A stretch of DNA of 64,000 nucleotides. Source: Vibrio splendidus. GTDB lineage: Bacteria; Pseudomonadota; Gammaproteobacteria; Enterobacterales; Vibrionaceae. Positions within the stretch are counted from its first letter, which is position 1. Every line of letters starts with the position of its first letter. Of the stretch, positions 8,342 through 17,882 are shown in pieces. The DNA lies in the NCBI RefSeq assembly GCF_002873455.1, contig NZ_MCUN01000012.1, positions 186,001 through 250,000 of the forward strand, given 5' to 3'. The position numbers and the translations under genes are program-made. The notes under the pieces are model-generated. The model had not been told where the DNA came from. It worked only from the letters and a program-made list of their open reading frames with translations, and made no database searches.

Positions 8342-9010
8342 ATGGCTAAGCCGGAGGTTCATAACGCCATTTTACTTGCGGAAAACAATTTACAATCAAT
8401 CCTGCTTAAAGAGTCAATAGAACAAAAAGTTAATCTAAGCATTAAACTCATATCACCAGAAAGGCTTAATGTTAACTCACTACAAAACCAAGATTTAGAG
8501 TTGATTATTATTGATTTTCCGACAATGAGTAAACAATGCATAGAAAGATACCAAGAGCTTAGAGATGGCGTAGAAAGTGACGTCCATGAAGTGTTGCTCA
8601 ACACCCCGCATGACTTCCCTCATTCTGAAATGCTGAAATGGCAATCTTTGATTGGTATTTTTTATGCATCTGACACACTTGAGAAACTTGTGAGTGGATT
8701 TAACTGTATTTTGCAAGGTGAGATGTGGATGAGTAGAAAGTTAATCTACCAATACATTCGCTTTTATAGAGAAAGACAATGTGCGAAGACAAGCCCTCAT
8801 TACTTGAAACTGACTAAGCGCGAACAACAGATAATTAAATTGCTTGGAGATGGAGCGTCTAACACCCAGATAGCCGACACGCTTTACGTCAGTGAGAATA
8901 CGGTCAAAGCACACCTTCACAATACATTCAAAAAAATCAAAGTGAAGAACCGCTTACAAGCTTTAATTTGGGTGAATAACAATATTGCAACGAGTGAGTT
9001 CGTTCAATAG
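8342..9010 (+). CDS. csgD: LuxR-type regulator of the CsgD/VpsT family
   Basis: A 222-aa protein with an N-terminal receiver-like domain (residues ~8-130) and a C-terminal LuxR helix-turn-helix (LTKREQQIIKLLGDGASNTQIADTL, then SENTVKAHLHNTFKKIKVKNR). The phospho-acceptor pocket is not obvious. WMSR at residues 129-132 matches the W[F/L/M][T/S]R motif by which VpsT binds cyclic di-GMP, whereas enteric CsgD has a YF[S/T]Q-type motif. It is preceded by AAGGAG. Position beside the curlins suggests it controls the curli promoters, probably in response to c-di-GMP. VpsT-like alternative roles, such as exopolysaccharide control, cannot be excluded. Confidence 0.85.
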   Translation: MAKPEVHNAILLAENNLQSILLKESIEQKVNLSIKLISPERLNVNSLQNQDLELIIIDFPTMSKQCIERYQELRDGVESDVHEVLLNTPHDFPHSEMLKWQSLIGIFYASDTLEKLVSGFNCILQGEMWMSRKLIYQYIRFYRERQCAKTSPHYLKLTKREQQIIKLLGDGASNTQIADTLYVSENTVKAHLHNTFKKIKVKNRLQALIWVNNNIATSEFVQ

Positions 9011-9124
9011 AGGCAAGTTAAAACATCGTGGCATCTAAAACTACTAGTATTCAATCGAGGCCGCTATAAACCCGAATGAACAGGTCGTAGCTCTTCTCTA
9101 AAATAAAAAGGGGCTATGGCTTTT

Positions 9125-9145
9125 TTTAATATGGTCGGTGAAGAG
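9125..9145. repeat. Partial copy of the tRNA-Pro 3' end
   Basis: 21 bp matching 9238-9258 with one mismatch (TTTAAT[A/G]TGG then TCGGTGAAGAG). The second copy spans the CCA end of tRNA-Pro. This is either a remnant of a duplicated tRNA-Pro or an attachment-site-like repeat, 113 bp from the intact copy. Confidence 0.55.
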
Positions 9146-9210
9146 CTTATTTTGAATATCAGACGAACCCCACTTGGGTTCTAATCCTATTTCTTACATT
9201 CTAGAACGAC

Positions 9211-9237
9211 GAAAGCCTGCTCAGTGAGCAGGCTTTC
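9211..9237 (-). terminator. Hairpin downstream of tRNA-Pro
   Basis: A perfect 13-bp stem GAAAGCCTGCTCA/TGAGCAGGCTTTC lies directly after the 3' end of the minus-strand tRNA. It is a likely terminator, though the T tract is short. Confidence 0.6.
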
Positions 9238-9244
9238 TTTAATG

Positions 9245-9321
<77 letters not shown>

Positions 9322-9576
9322 AGATATCTAACTGGCTGATTGCCTGTCGATGAAGCGTATAATACGGATTCTGAATTTATGCGCAAGAGCTTTTTTCACT
9401 CTTTTTTACAATATCGAATCGTTCGAACAAAAGACGTACAACCGAACGGCTAATGTGACGAAAAACACACACTCATCAACAAGTATTTAACTTATGAAAC
9501 AGGATTGATCCAGATCAGTGAATTGATAACGCTACTTAATACACTAAGCCATGTCATATAACTTTGAGGTATACAC

Positions 9577-9717
9577 ATGGACTTTTGGCTAGAACTCCTA
9601 TTTGGTAATGCAGTGGGGCTATCTTCAATGATAGTAATATTCGGGGCTCTGGGTCTCATGATGTTTTATGGAGGCTTCTTCATCTACAAAGTTATGACTG
9701 AAAAATCTCCTCACTAG
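9577..9717 (+). CDS. DUF3149-family membrane micro-protein
   Basis: A 46-aa protein, preceded by TTTGAGG. The sequence starts MDFWLELLFGNAVGLSSM and is followed by one transmembrane helix (IVIFGALGLMMFYGGFFIYKVM). This is the pattern of the short DUF3149 proteins of gammaproteobacteria, whose function is not known. A strong terminator (9784-9818) follows, so it appears to be a single-gene unit between tRNA-Pro and smrA. Confidence 0.75.
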   Translation: MDFWLELLFGNAVGLSSMIVIFGALGLMMFYGGFFIYKVMTEKSPH

Positions 9718-9783
9718 AATCGCTCAGCCTAAGTCATCTACTTTTAGGTATCATTTTCTTTAGGTCGATGTAAAACGCTTTGC

Positions 9784-9818
9784 ACCGGAGCAGACTTATT
9801 GTCTTCTCCGGTTTTTTC
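9784..9818 (+). terminator. Terminator after the DUF3149 gene
   Basis: The ACCGGAG...CTCCGGT stem is followed by TTTTTT. Confidence 0.8.
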
Positions 9819-9883
9819 ATTTTTAAACCCGGCCTCAACTTAGGTATACTTACCCTATCCTTCTCCAACTTGAGATACACACT

Positions 9884-10465
9884 ATGTCTCATGATGACGA
9901 CTTAGACCTATTCCAAGAAATGATGGGCGATGTTAAACGTATTGACCATGACACCGCCGAACACCAGAAAGTACACCGAGTCACAGAATCTCACCTTGCT
10001 AAGCGTGAAGCCGCTATGTGGCTGTCTGACGACGAGAAAGACTACTTATCATTAGACTACTCACCAATGATCAAGCCAGACGACGTCATTGCTTACAAGA
10101 AAGATGGTGTACAAGAAGGAGTATATAAAAAGCTGCGCTTAGGCAAATACCCTATTCAGGCCAAACTCGACCTTCATAGGAAAACACTGAAAGACGCTCG
10201 TAACGAAGTACTCTCATTTTTACGCCAGTGTTTAAGAATGGATGTTCGCACCGTTATCATTGTTCACGGTAAAGGCGAGCGCTCGAATCCACCAGCAATG
10301 ATGAAAAGCTACGTGGCGAACTGGCTCACGCAAATTAACGACGTTCAATGTGTTCATTCTGCTCAGCAATTTCATGGTGGCACTGGCGCAGTCTACGTTA
10401 TGCTCAGAAAGAGTAACGAGAAAAAGCTAGAGAACAGAGAGCGCCATCAAAAACGCACCAGTTAA
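9884..10465 (+). CDS. smrA: Smr-domain DNA endonuclease SmrA
   Basis: A 193-aa protein. An N-terminal acidic helix region (MSHDDDLDLFQEMMGDVKRI) resembles the conserved N-terminus of the SmrA/YdaL group. The C-terminal Smr domain (residues ~95-180) has the LDLHRKTLKDARNEV motif and the HGKGERS motif, followed by GGTGAVYVMLR. Smr domains nick DNA or RNA; the cellular role of SmrA is not well settled. It stands alone between two terminators. Confidence 0.88.
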   Translation: MSHDDDLDLFQEMMGDVKRIDHDTAEHQKVHRVTESHLAKREAAMWLSDDEKDYLSLDYSPMIKPDDVIAYKKDGVQEGVYKKLRLGKYPIQAKLDLHRKTLKDARNEVLSFLRQCLRMDVRTVIIVHGKGERSNPPAMMKSYVANWLTQINDVQCVHSAQQFHGGTGAVYVMLRKSNEKKLENRERHQKRTS

Positions 10466-10574
10466 CTGGTTGAAACAGATATGTACACTGATAGCGAATT
10501 GCATCAAGATCGATATTTAGTGCCTAGACTCACACCAAGTGCTAAAATTGTCCTCAGTTAACGAATCCCAACTC

Positions 10575-10604
10575 AAAGCAACTATCCAAAGGTTGCTTTT
10601 TGTT
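10575..10604 (+). terminator. Terminator after smrA
   Basis: AGCAAC-N9-GTTGCT is followed by TTTTTG, upstream of rluF. Confidence 0.6.
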
Positions 10605-10641
10605 TATCTATATTTCCGTTGTGAAACGCTAAGAGAATATC

Positions 10642-11787
10642 ATGTCACAAGAATCCCAAGCTAAACGCCTTAATAAATACATCAGTGAAACTGGTTTTTG
10701 CTCACGCCGCGAAGCCGACAAACTCATTGATGCAGGCCGAGTTACTATTAACGGCAAGATCCCTGAAATGGGTACTAAAGTCTTGCCCGGTGATGATGTT
10801 GAGATCGACAATAAACCTGTTCGCTCAAAAGAGAAGCCGATCTACATTGCTCTTAATAAACCAACAGGCATCACCTGTACGACTGAACGTGATATTCCTG
10901 GCAACATCGTCGACTTTATCGGCCATCACAAACGTATTTTCCCTATCGGTCGTCTAGATAAGCCTTCTGATGGTCTTATCTTCTTGACCAACGATGGCGA
11001 CATCGTAAACAAAATCCTACGTGCAGGTAACAACCACGAGAAAGAGTACGTGGTGCGTGTCGATAAGCCGATTACGACGGAGTTCTTGAAGAAAATGGCT
11101 TCTGGTGTCCCTATTTTAGATACCGTTACCTTGCCATGTAATGTCGAGAAAGAGACTAAATTCTCATTCCGAATCACACTAACGCAAGGCCTTAACCGCC
11201 AAATTCGTCGTATGTGTGAAGCTCTCGGATATGAAGTATTTAAGCTTCGCCGTGTTCGTATTATGAACATCTCATTAGACGGCATTCCTAACGGAAAGTG
11301 GCGCTACCTAAGCGACGAAGAGATTACTGAAATCTTGGCGATGTGTGAAGGCTCTGTAAGTACGGAAGATGCGTCAAAAATGAACGCAAAAGGTCAACGT
11401 ATTCGTAAAGCGACAGACGCAAAACTTTTTGATAGCCGTGAAGAAAACCAAACTTCAACAGCGCGACGTAATCAAAACGAAAATCGTACTCGCACCTATC
11501 GCGGTAACAATGCGGATGAATTCCGTCATGCGCCTAACTCGAAACGAGGCCGTAACTCATCGAACGGTGAAAGCGGTGGCGGTGGCGGTGGCAATACCGA
11601 GAACTGGAAATCAAACCCTCGTTCAGAGCGTTCAAATTCAGATCGAAACAGCTCAGATCGCAATCGCACAGACCGCGACAATAACGATCGTAGAAGCGGT
11701 AAGCCAGCAAACCGTAGTCAAGACTCAAACCGACCAAATAAACCAGCAACAAAACGTGTTGGTGGTACATTAGGCCTGAAGAAGTAG
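10642..11787 (+). CDS. rluF: 23S rRNA pseudouridine-2604 synthase RluF with long disordered tail
   Basis: A 381-aa protein. Residues ~8-65 form an S4 RNA-binding domain ([21 protein letters not shown]...GRVTING). The RsuA/RluF-type pseudouridine synthase domain follows, with catalytic Asp in [20 protein letters not shown] and the conserved [22 protein letters not shown]. RluF isomerises U2604 (and often tRNA-Tyr U35) in E. coli. The last ~130 residues are low-complexity, rich in Arg, Asn, Asp, Ser and Gly, including a run of Gly near residues 310-317. They are probably an unstructured RNA-binding tail. The gene is flanked by terminators. Confidence 0.9.
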   Translation: MSQESQAKRLNKYISETGFCSRREADKLIDAGRVTINGKIPEMGTKVLPGDDVEIDNKPVRSKEKPIYIALNKPTGITCTTERDIPGNIVDFIGHHKRIFPIGRLDKPSDGLIFLTNDGDIVNKILRAGNNHEKEYVVRVDKPITTEFLKKMASGVPILDTVTLPCNVEKETKFSFRITLTQGLNRQIRRMCEALGYEVFKLRRVRIMNISLDGIPNGKWRYLSDEEITEILAMCEGSVSTEDASKMNAKGQRIRKATDAKLFDSREENQTSTARRNQNENRTRTYRGNNADEFRHAPNSKRGRNSSNGESGGGGGGNTENWKSNPRSERSNSDRNSSDRNRTDRDNNDRRSGKPANRSQDSNRPNKPATKRVGGTLGLKK

Positions 11788-11820
11788 TCAGAATCAGTAG
11801 GACGAGACACTCGATATAAA

Positions 11821-11850
11821 AACGCCCGCTAGATTAGTCTAGCGGGCGTT
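11821..11850. terminator. Bidirectional terminator rluF/ybaK
   Basis: A perfect 13-bp stem AACGCCCGCTAGA/TCTAGCGGGCGTT with flanking A and T tracts lies between converging genes. Confidence 0.8.
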
Positions 11851-11893
11851 CTTCTTTGTCATTCGATAGTTTTATCATCATGACGACGACAAT

Positions 11894-12367
11894 CTATAAA
11901 CATAGATCAGCAAACTGGCCGCGAGTCAGCATCGCTAAGTCTTTCGGATCTAACTCAATCTCTAATCCTCTCTTCCCTGCACTCACACATATCGTTTCAA
12001 AATCGGTAGCGCTGGAATGAACAAAGGTAGGCAAGGCTTTTTTCTGACCAAGAGGGCTGATCCCACCCACCACATAACCCGTGGTTTTCTGAGCAATATC
12101 AGGATTCGCCATCTCTGCTTTTTTGCCTTTTGCCGCTTTTGCCGCAAGCTTCAGGTTTAGCTTCTGATCAACGGGAATAACGGCAACCGCCAAATCTTTA
12201 GCGACACCATTCAAACAGAACAAAAGCGTTTTAAATACACGTTTAGGATCCTGCCCAAGCGCTTCAACGGCTTCTAATCCATAGTTCGTATTATTCGCAT
12301 CGTGGTGATACTGATGCACGCTATGAGCGATTTTCTTTTTCTTAGCCAAGTTGATTGCAGGGGTCAT
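11894..12367 (-). CDS. ybaK: Cys-tRNA(Pro) deacylase YbaK
   Basis: A 157-aa single-domain protein of the YbaK/INS editing family. MTPAINLAKKKKIAHSVHQYHHD leads to the conserved RVFKTLLF lysine region, then DLAVAVIPVDQKLNLKLAAKA, and a GYVVGGISPLGQKK loop. YbaK hydrolyses Cys mischarged onto tRNA-Pro by ProRS. The length is normal for the family. It is transcribed alone and lies 118 bp downstream of nutA, beyond a terminator. Confidence 0.92.
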   Translation of the reverse strand: MTPAINLAKKKKIAHSVHQYHHDANNTNYGLEAVEALGQDPKRVFKTLLFCLNGVAKDLAVAVIPVDQKLNLKLAAKAAKGKKAEMANPDIAQKTTGYVVGGISPLGQKKALPTFVHSSATDFETICVSAGKRGLEIELDPKDLAMLTRGQFADLCL

Positions 12368-12393
12368 AACAAATCCAAACGATAGATAAACAA

Positions 12394-12417
12394 AAAGCGA
12401 CGCCGAGGCGTCGCTTT
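12394..12417 (-). terminator. Terminator after nutA
   Basis: The AAAGCGACGCC/GGCGTCGCTTT stem is followed on the minus strand by TTTTG. Confidence 0.8.
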
Positions 12418-12485
12418 AGTTAAATTTATCATGGTGCTAGAGTCAATCTAATTTAACACCTATTGACTCAATCAACTGGGTTCAA

Positions 12486-14147
12486 TTACTTGTAAACCAT
12501 TTGACCAGACGGTGCGTACTTGTTCACGTCAACCGGGCTGTTCGCTTCTAGGTACTCTTTTAGCACTTCAGCATCAACAAAACCTGTGTTCACATAACCT
12601 GGGTGATCAGATAGTTTAGGGTAACCGTCACCACCAGCCGCGTTGAAGCTTGGCACTGTGAAGCGATATGTTTCGTCTAAACGAAGCTGTTTGCCACCGA
12701 TGAATACATTCGATACTTCACCGTTTGCTACTGTCATTGAAATACCAGCGAACTGCGCGTAAGCACCAGAATCGATTGGTTTCGTCGCCACAACATTTAG
12801 GTAATCTAGAACTTCTTTACCTGTCATGTCAGTGTAAGTCAGGATGTTTGCAAAAGGTTGTACCTTCAGTACATCTTTGTAAGTAACATTGCCGGCTTCA
12901 ATTGAGTCACGAACGCCACCAGAGTTCATCACAGCGAAGTCTGCTTGTGCGCGCTCCATATGAGAAGTCGCAATCAAACGACCTAGGTTAGTTTGTTGGA
13001 AACGCACCACGTTACGATCGCCTTCAAGCTTGCCATTTGTCTCAGCAATTTGAACTTCTAGCTGTGCTTGACCTTGCTCTTGGAAAGGACGTAGGAATTC
13101 AAGTAGCTCTGGATCTTGTGCAATTTCATCTTGAATAAGAACGCGTTGCTTCTTACCGTCAATCTTGACTTTCTTCTTAAGGTTAACTGGAACCAGATCG
13201 TAGCTCACCATCTCTAGTTCACCGTTGCGGAATTCGTAATCAGCACGACCTACGTACTTGCCCCACTCGTGAGCTTGAACAATGTAGGTACCGTTCTGTA
13301 CGTCTGGTTTACACTCATCACCCGGCTTGAAGTTTTTCTTCGCAACGTTAGGGCCTTCCATACATACAGGCTCTTGAGAGTGACCACCAACGATCATGTC
13401 TAGGTCGCCTTCGTTTAGGTAACGAGCAAGTGCTACATCACCCGGTGCGTTAACACCACGTTGGCCGTTTTCGTAGTGACCCATGTGAGTCACAGCGAAG
13501 ATTAAATCTGGCTTCTCTGTTTCTTTCAGTTCAGCGATCAGCTTCTTCGCTTCTTCTTTAGGGTCACGGAAATCAATGCTCGCGATAAACTCAGGGTTAC
13601 CGATTTTTGCCGTGTCTTCAGTGGTTAGACCGATAACCGCAATCTTGATACCTTGCTTTTCGAACATCTCGTAAGCTTGGAACTTGCGTTCACCTGTTGC
13701 TTTGTCGTAGATGTTTGCAGATAGCATTGGGAAATTAGCCCAGTCGATCTGCTTTTGTAGTACGTCTAAAGAGTTGTCAAACTCGTGGTTACCCAATGCC
13801 ATTGCATCGTAACCAATTTTATTCATACCTTTGAAATCAGGTTCTGCATCTTGAAGATCTGACTCTGGCACACCAGTGTTGATGTCACCACCAGATAGAA
13901 GCAACACGCTACCGCCTTCTGCTTCAACTTCAGCACGAAGTTGGTCAACAAGCGTTTTACGTGCAGACATACCGTACTCACCGTATTTGTTCTGCCAAAA
14001 ACGACCATGGTTGTCGTTAGTGTGTAGAACCGTTAGTTTGTAAGTCTCGTCTTGGTTCCAATCTTGAGTTGATTGAGACGCACACCCAGCTAGAGTAGCT
14101 AGGATTGCAGCACTTAGTGCTGTCTTTAGAATAAGGCGTTGCTTCAT
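12486..14147 (-). CDS. nutA: 5'-nucleotidase lipoprotein of the UshA/NutA type
   Basis: A 553-aa protein. I choose ATG 14147 because AAAGG lies 7 nt upstream and a lipoprotein signal starts there (MKQRLILKTALSAAILATLAGCASQ, lipobox LAGC). The N-terminal metallophosphatase domain carries LTVLHTNDNHG, SGGDINTG, MALGNHEFD, VTHMGH and GGHSQE, all metal-site motifs. The C-terminal 5'-nucleotidase domain follows, with NSGGVRDSI and FNAAGGDGYP. E. coli UshA is soluble and periplasmic. The lipobox matches the membrane-bound, chloride-dependent NutA of Vibrio parahaemolyticus. It degrades extracellular or periplasmic nucleotides for uptake. Confidence 0.9.
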   Translation of the reverse strand: MKQRLILKTALSAAILATLAGCASQSTQDWNQDETYKLTVLHTNDNHGRFWQNKYGEYGMSARKTLVDQLRAEVEAEGGSVLLLSGGDINTGVPESDLQDAEPDFKGMNKIGYDAMALGNHEFDNSLDVLQKQIDWANFPMLSANIYDKATGERKFQAYEMFEKQGIKIAVIGLTTEDTAKIGNPEFIASIDFRDPKEEAKKLIAELKETEKPDLIFAVTHMGHYENGQRGVNAPGDVALARYLNEGDLDMIVGGHSQEPVCMEGPNVAKKNFKPGDECKPDVQNGTYIVQAHEWGKYVGRADYEFRNGELEMVSYDLVPVNLKKKVKIDGKKQRVLIQDEIAQDPELLEFLRPFQEQGQAQLEVQIAETNGKLEGDRNVVRFQQTNLGRLIATSHMERAQADFAVMNSGGVRDSIEAGNVTYKDVLKVQPFANILTYTDMTGKEVLDYLNVVATKPIDSGAYAQFAGISMTVANGEVSNVFIGGKQLRLDETYRFTVPSFNAAGGDGYPKLSDHPGYVNTGFVDAEVLKEYLEANSPVDVNKYAPSGQMVYK

Positions 14148-14510
14148 TGTCATACCTTTGAACTTTTTAGGGGAATCCACTGCTTTTATAATCTATTGCG
14201 ACCCCTTTCCTGGAGTTCGAACAATAAGACTTCAACATGACTAATCTTAAATTAACATTCTAGATGTAACACGACGATTTCATATTTATGTCGAATTGGT
14301 CACGCATAGATTGGCAGTTAAGTGTAACAAAATTATGAGATTACACTCAAACTTCCCCTGCATCACAGGCAATCGTTTACTTACAAAGTGTGATGAACAT
14401 CAGTAATTTACTATAAACAGGACAGACCTCACACACCTATACCACTTTCTTAGGGAATCAGAGGCTCTGTTAACAAAGATTTAATCATCTGCCGTGGATT
14501 AGCGTTCTGA

Positions 14511-14588
14511 AAAACAGGTTAGCTAACGACTAAACAGCTTAATCATCGACAAAACAACTTAGTTATCGAAAAACAACTTGGCCATCGT
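14511..14588. repeat. Four imperfect 19-bp direct repeats
   Basis: Units at 14511-14529, 14532-14550, 14551-14569 and 14570-14588 follow the pattern AAAACA[AG][CG]TTAG-N4-TCGA with drift. No coding frame runs through them. Origin unknown. Confidence 0.55.
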
Positions 14589-14635
14589 CAAAATAGGCCG
14601 AGGCCTCAGTAAATTGAACAGATGTCCCGTTAAAC

Positions 14636-14666
14636 AAAAACGCCCAACTCTAAGAGTTGGGCGTTT
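14636..14666 (-). terminator. Terminator of the hemA-prfA-prmC-sirB-kdsA unit
   Basis: The AAACGCCCAACTC/GAGTTGGGCGTTT stem has a 3-nt loop and a TTTTTG tail on the minus strand. Confidence 0.8.
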
Positions 14667-14742
14667 ATCTGATGCAGTTAAATAACCACTTTAACTCATT
14701 AACATTAGCAATTTAGTGTTAGTTATTGAGCATCAACCAAAG

Positions 14743-15612
<870 letters not shown>

Positions 15613-15619
15613 TTATTAA

Positions 15620-16429
15620 TTAGTGAACAACCACTGTCTTTTCGTTCATGACGTTCACTTGAGATTTTAGTAACTCAGATGCAGGGTCATCTGGGCATTG
15701 GTCGATAAAGTACTGATAGTCCGTTGCTGCAACTTGATGACAGTCTAACTGCTGATAAATAAAGCCACGGTCACGGATTTCATATGGGTCATCCGGCACA
15801 AACGTTAACGCAAGATCAGTACACTTCAATGCAAGCGTATAACGCTCTTCTCGCAGTAATGCACTCTTAAGTAACGCTAGCCACTTACCAATAATCGTTG
15901 GGTGGTCAGCCACTTCTAAGTGCTCAGCTTTCACCTTAGCCAATGGGCCATCATGCCCAATGAGCCATGCTCGTAAAGTTTGCACGCCAACATACTCACC
16001 GTTGTAAGGGTTAATATAGACGGCAGCTTGCCCGAACCAACTTACTTTAAGTAAGAATTGAGTTGGGAAAGATACACCCTCTACAGGGAAGCCTAGCTTG
16101 CGACCTAGAAAAAGAAAGATTGCGCCAAGGCTCACTGGAATGCCTTTTTTTCTCTCAAGCACTTTATCGATGAATGCGTTTTCCGAAGAAAAATACGCAT
16201 CTTTATCGCCAGCAAAACCCCACTCATAAAAGAATAGTCGAATAAAGGATTCAAACTTCTGCTGCTCATCCGTTTCGTTAACCAAAGCAAACTCGGCGTC
16301 TTTTAACAATCTCGCCAGCTCTTGCTCCGCCCAACTGTCTTGAGTTTCTGGGTTAATCGCTTTATTTAAGATCAATGCACCTTCAGCTAACTCTAGCTGG
16401 TCAAAGTCTTCATCAAAAAATTCGTACAT
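15620..16429 (-). CDS. sirB1: SirB1-family protein (transglutaminase-like)
   Basis: A 269-aa protein of the SirB1/YchA group. The first half has a transglutaminase-like fold (FYEWGFAGDKDAYFSSENAFIDKVLERKKGIPVSLGAIFLFLGRKLGFPVEGVSFPTQFL in pieces). The last ~90 residues hold TPR-like helices (ALKCTDLALTFVPDDPYEIRDRGFIYQQL). The name comes from Salmonella invasion regulation, but its real role is unclear; position in the hemA-kdsA set is conserved. It lies 22 bp upstream of kdsA. Confidence 0.88.
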   Translation of the reverse strand: MYEFFDEDFDQLELAEGALILNKAINPETQDSWAEQELARLLKDAEFALVNETDEQQKFESFIRLFFYEWGFAGDKDAYFSSENAFIDKVLERKKGIPVSLGAIFLFLGRKLGFPVEGVSFPTQFLLKVSWFGQAAVYINPYNGEYVGVQTLRAWLIGHDGPLAKVKAEHLEVADHPTIIGKWLALLKSALLREERYTLALKCTDLALTFVPDDPYEIRDRGFIYQQLDCHQVAATDYQYFIDQCPDDPASELLKSQVNVMNEKTVVVH

Positions 16430-16435
16430 ACGTCA

Positions 16436-16819
16436 TTAACCGAAAAATGTTGGTGTCTTCGTCATTGCAATTTTGCCTGCCATCGCTAACCAGCCTAGTG
16501 CACCAAAGAAAGAGAAAACTCTCAATAGCTTGTTTTTACCTAACTTAAGCGCAAAGAAGCCCAGTGCGATGTAAGCCATAACACAAGTTAGTTTTTCGGT
16601 TAACCATGGCGCTGCTGGTGTAAATGGAATAAAGCCAGTGATAAAAATCAAACCAATACCCGAAAGCAGCAGCAACGAGTCATTGATATGAGGGAAACGC
16701 TGCAAGAAAGGATGCTTAAGCTTTGGTGAGTTAACCATCATCAGAGCGAAACGAATCGAAAGAAGTAGCGCGCTTATAGCAATCGTTAATAGGTGAAAAT
16801 GTTTTAAACCTTCGTACAT
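16436..16819 (-). CDS. sirB2: SirB2 membrane protein
   Basis: A 127-aa integral membrane protein with four predicted helices (HLLTIAISALLLSIRFALMM, LLLLSGIGLIFITGFI, LTCVMAYIALGFFALKLG, VFSFFGALGWLAMAGKIAM). It matches the SirB2 family in size and context, six bases upstream of sirB1. No biochemical role is established. Confidence 0.88.
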   Translation of the reverse strand: MYEGLKHFHLLTIAISALLLSIRFALMMVNSPKLKHPFLQRFPHINDSLLLLSGIGLIFITGFIPFTPAAPWLTEKLTCVMAYIALGFFALKLGKNKLLRVFSFFGALGWLAMAGKIAMTKTPTFFG

Positions 16820-16874
16820 GGTATTCCTTTATATTTTTATATGTGCTTTCGTTAACACGAGCCACACAATACCC

Positions 16875-16967
16875 GTTAATGCCCTGTATTTCTGCGTTAA
16901 TTCTCTGTATTTCCGCGTTAAATGCATTATCGAATTAAATGTATTTTCGAGTTAAAGGTATCAATTT
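16875..16967. repeat. Imperfect tandem repeats between prmC and sirB2
   Basis: GTTAAT-type units start at 16875 and 16896 (21-bp period), then at 16917, 16934 and 16951 (17-bp period). The units look like CGTTAATtctCTGTATTTCCG and ATTAAATGTATTTTCGA. The 190-bp intergenic region has no other obvious feature. Confidence 0.5.
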
Positions 16968-17010
16968 GGCAAGTTCATCATCTATTGCTCACAAGATAAT
17001 TAACAGCAGC

Positions 17011-17877
17011 CTATGGACAGTAACGACCTAATGTCACTCGATCATTACCACCGTAATCTTTCTCTGTCACAACGTCGAGATAACCAAGCGCCTGCATAAT
17101 CTCACGTACGGCCAAGCCTTGGTCATAGCCGTGCTCAAATGCTAGCCAGCCTTCGCTTTCTAAAAAGCCTCGAGCGTTTTCAGAGATATATCGAATATCC
17201 GCAAGCCCTTTTTCTTCAGCAACTAATGCTGTGATTGGCTCAAAACGCACATCACCTTGAGATAAGTGAGGATCGTTCTTCTCAATGTAAGGTGGGTTAG
17301 AAACAATCAAAGAGAACTTCACTGCTTCAGAACTCACAGCGCTCAATGGCTCAAACCAACTGCCGTGTAAAAAGGTGACGTTGGTGATATTCAAGCGTTG
17401 TGCATTTTCTGTCGCAAGTTGCTGCGCTTCAGGGCGAAGATCAATGCCCGTCACTGGTCGATTCGGCATTTCAGACGCCAATGCTAACGCGATAGCACCT
17501 GTGCCCGTGCCTAAATCTAGAATCGCACCTTGTTTGCCGTAGGTTTTATCCAAAGCGACTTCAACCAAACGCTCGGTATCCGGACGCGGGATTAATGTAG
17601 AAGGAGAAACTTTTAGCGGCAGCGACCAAAACTCACGTTCACCGACAATATAAGCCACAGGCTCACCGGTCAAACGACGTTTTAGAAGGGCGTTGAATTC
17701 GGACTCTTGTTCTGAAGTGAGGTGCTTCTCAGGCCAAGTCAGTAGGTAAGATCTAGGTTTATCTAAAGCGTGACAAAGCAGTACCGCAGCATCAATCGAG
17801 GGCGATGTGTTATCGCCCTCTTGAAGCTTTACGATTGCTGACTTTAAAGCACTTTCAACCGTATATGCTGACTGCAT
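17011..17877 (-). CDS. prmC: Release-factor glutamine methyltransferase
   Basis: A 288-aa protein with an N-terminal helical domain and a C-terminal SAM-dependent methyltransferase. The motifs are ILDLGTGTGAIALALASE (SAM loop) and the catalytic VSNPPYIEKND. PrmC methylates the Gln of the GGQ motif in RF1 and RF2, the first of which is encoded just upstream (prfA, 5 bp gap). Coupling to its substrate gene is the classic arrangement. Confidence 0.95.
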   Translation of the reverse strand: MQSAYTVESALKSAIVKLQEGDNTSPSIDAAVLLCHALDKPRSYLLTWPEKHLTSEQESEFNALLKRRLTGEPVAYIVGEREFWSLPLKVSPSTLIPRPDTERLVEVALDKTYGKQGAILDLGTGTGAIALALASEMPNRPVTGIDLRPEAQQLATENAQRLNITNVTFLHGSWFEPLSAVSSEAVKFSLIVSNPPYIEKNDPHLSQGDVRFEPITALVAEEKGLADIRYISENARGFLESEGWLAFEHGYDQGLAVREIMQALGYLDVVTEKDYGGNDRVTLGRYCP

Positions 17878-17882
17878 AGTAA

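Larger units (their letters stand above)
14148..14742. other. Long non-coding region between nutA and kdsA
   Basis: 595 bp without a credible gene. It contains the nutA promoter side, with a CRP-like half-palindrome TGTGA-N6-TCAGT at 14389-14404 that matches the consensus imperfectly. It also holds a set of 19-bp imperfect repeats (14511-14588) and the kdsA terminator. Confidence 0.5.
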
